Source: an uncultured Flavobacteriia bacterium (GTDB lineage: Bacteria > Bacteroidota > Bacteroidia > Flavobacteriales_D > Crocinitomicaceae). From it: a DNA stretch of 7,113 bases. Position numbers and translations under genes: made by a program. The notes under the pieces are model-generated. The model was given only the letters and a program-made list of their open reading frames with translations, did not search any database and was not told the origin of the DNA. Position 1 is the stretch's first letter. Every line of letters starts with the position of its first letter. The stretch covers positions 1-7,113 of the forward strand of contig CAISOQ010000434.1 of assembly GCA_903887095.1 (NCBI GenBank), read 5' to 3'. Below, one piece after another: positions 5,890 through 7,113 of this stretch.

Positions 5890-7113
5890 ATGAAGACCCT
5901 ATTTTCTATATTGTCTCTATTCTGTTTTTCTTTGATTGGATATTCTCAAACAGGAACGCTTTCCGGAAAAGTTACGGACAATGTTACCAAACAACCTGTT
6001 GTAGGTGCAAAGTTGTTTATCTCTAGCCAATTCAGAGCGATTTCAGATCCTGACGGAAAATATGAGTTGAGCAATTTGCCTTATGGGACTTATCAATTGG
6101 TGGTTTCAATGCCATCTTTTGACACGATGAAATTGGCGGTGAAAATAGATAAACCTCTTGTTACGAATAATATCATTCTTGGCGGAAGTACAGAATTGGA
6201 AGAAGTAAAAGTCATTGGTAACCTTGCTAATGATCGAAGAACTCCCGTTGCAGTTTCCAGACTTTCGACTCAAAAAATAGCGGAAGAACTGGGATCTCGG
6301 GATTTACCGATGTTGTTGAATGCCACACCTGGTGTGTATGCTACTCAGACGGGTGGTGGAGATGGTGATGCAAGAATTAACGTTCGTGGTTTTGATCAAC
6401 GAAATGTCGGTGTACTAATTGATGGTGTGCCCGTTAATGACATGGAAAATGGCTGGGTTTATTGGTCAAATTGGTTTGGATTAGATGCAATTACGGCCTC
6501 GATGCAAGTGCAACGTGGATTGGGTGCAACAAAACTAGCTATGCCTTCTGTAGGAGGGACAATAAACATCTTGACCCAAGGTGCTGGTAATAAAAAAGGC
6601 TTAACATTTAAGCAAGAGTATGGAACCGGCAATTTCTTGAGAACATCGCTGTCGTATAATTCAGGAATGAATTCTAAAGGTTGGGGTTTGACATTTTCAG
6701 GTTCTTACAAACAATCGGATGGTTGGGTTTACGGTACTCCGAGTCAAGGTGCATTTGGTTACATAAAAGTGCAGAAGAAGATTAAATCCCATCTCATTTC
6801 TCTATCAGCTTTTGCAGCACCACAGCAGCACGGACAAAGAAGTTTCAAACAACAAATACAATATTGGGACACCACAAATGCGAGAAATCAGGGAATCATT
6901 ATTGATACGAATGCTATTTTTCTGAATGAAGGAGTTCGGTTTAATCAACACTGGGGATATCGAACCATTGATGGAAAGCGACAAGTGCAGAACGAGGTGT
7001 TGAATTACTACAATAAACCGCAATTTACGTTAAAGGATTTTTGGAAAGTCAATGACAAATTATCTATTTCCAACATTGCTTATGTATCAATTGGAAGAGG
7101 AGGCGGAACAAGA
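5890..7113 (+). CDS. TonB-dependent outer-membrane receptor with carboxypeptidase-D-like regulatory domain (3' partial)
   Basis: The frame is open from the ATG at 5890 to the window end with no stop (408 codons visible; family members are usually 750-1000 residues, so about half is missing). Residues 1-19 are a signal peptide (MKTLFSILSLFCFSLIGYS, then Gln20). A CarboxypepD_reg-like beta-sandwich spans about 22-98 (GTLSGKVTDNVTKQPVVGAK, then SDPDGKYELSNLPYGTYQL). ELEEVKVIG (102-110) is a TonB-box-like segment. The plug domain (about 115-230) has LLNATPGVYA, INVRGFDQRNVGVLIDGVPV (163-182), the aromatic NDMENGWVYWSNW (183-195) and VQRGLGATKLAMPSVGGTIN. Beta-barrel strands follow (FKQEYGTGNFLRTSLSYNSG onward). 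It would import a substrate too large for porins using TonB-ExbBD energy. The lamin-tail protein encoded just upstream may be its surface partner; the substrate is unknown. Confidence 0.95.
   Translation, partial: MKTLFSILSLFCFSLIGYSQTGTLSGKVTDNVTKQPVVGAKLFISSQFRAISDPDGKYELSNLPYGTYQLVVSMPSFDTMKLAVKIDKPLVTNNIILGGSTELEEVKVIGNLANDRRTPVAVSRLSTQKIAEELGSRDLPMLLNATPGVYATQTGGGDGDARINVRGFDQRNVGVLIDGVPVNDMENGWVYWSNWFGLDAITASMQVQRGLGATKLAMPSVGGTINILTQGAGNKKGLTFKQEYGTGNFLRTSLSYNSGMNSKGWGLTFSGSYKQSDGWVYGTPSQGAFGYIKVQKKIKSHLISLSAFAAPQQHGQRSFKQQIQYWDTTNARNQGIIIDTNAIFLNEGVRFNQHWGYRTIDGKRQVQNEVLNYYNKPQFTLKDFWKVNDKLSISNIAYVSIGRGGGTR

Noticed and set aside
6805..7023. 72-residue minus-strand ORF inside the TonB receptor gene
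   Set aside because: It is antisense to an unbroken receptor frame and has no independent support.

Overview
The window looks like ordinary chromosome from a member of the Bacteroidota, most likely a Flavobacteriales-type organism. The reasons are an AT-rich composition, a protein ending in a type A sorting domain of the type IX secretion system (T9SS), a TonB-dependent receptor that begins with a carboxypeptidase-D-like regulatory domain, a dipeptidyl peptidase IV, and start sites that mostly lack a strong Shine-Dalgarno sequence. The genus cannot be fixed from this sequence. I see no tRNA, rRNA, CRISPR array, insertion sequence, integrase or phage gene.

Layout. Positions 1-842 (+) hold the 3' part of a THUMP-domain RNA methyltransferase gene of the RlmL/YpsC type; its start lies outside the window. 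A strong hairpin at 847-877 separates it from the convergent citrate synthase gene gltA (880-2166, -) and probably serves both genes. Behind gltA, on the same strand, lies a dipeptidyl peptidase IV gene (2268-4443, -). It carries all the expected catalytic and substrate-binding motifs but is split into two frames at a run of nine A residues (coding strand, 3509-3517). Removing one A restores an unbroken 724-residue protein. A divergent 347-bp intergenic region (4444-4790) follows, containing an imperfect inverted repeat and no convincing gene. On its other side, a secreted lamin-tail-domain protein with a T9SS C-terminal signal (4791-5846, +) is followed after 43 bp by a TonB-dependent outer-membrane receptor (5890 to the window end, +), which is cut by the window edge.

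How the genes fit together. The methyltransferase (rRNA modification) and citrate synthase (TCA cycle) are housekeeping genes. The peptidase would release X-Pro dipeptides in the periplasm, part of the protein-degrading lifestyle common in this phylum. The lamin-tail protein and the receptor are co-directional and closely spaced with no terminator between them, so they may form a surface capture-and-import unit; the substrate cannot be read from this sequence. The two points most worth following up are the homopolymer frameshift in the peptidase gene and this surface-protein/receptor pair. I did not find strong evidence for a new biological system.
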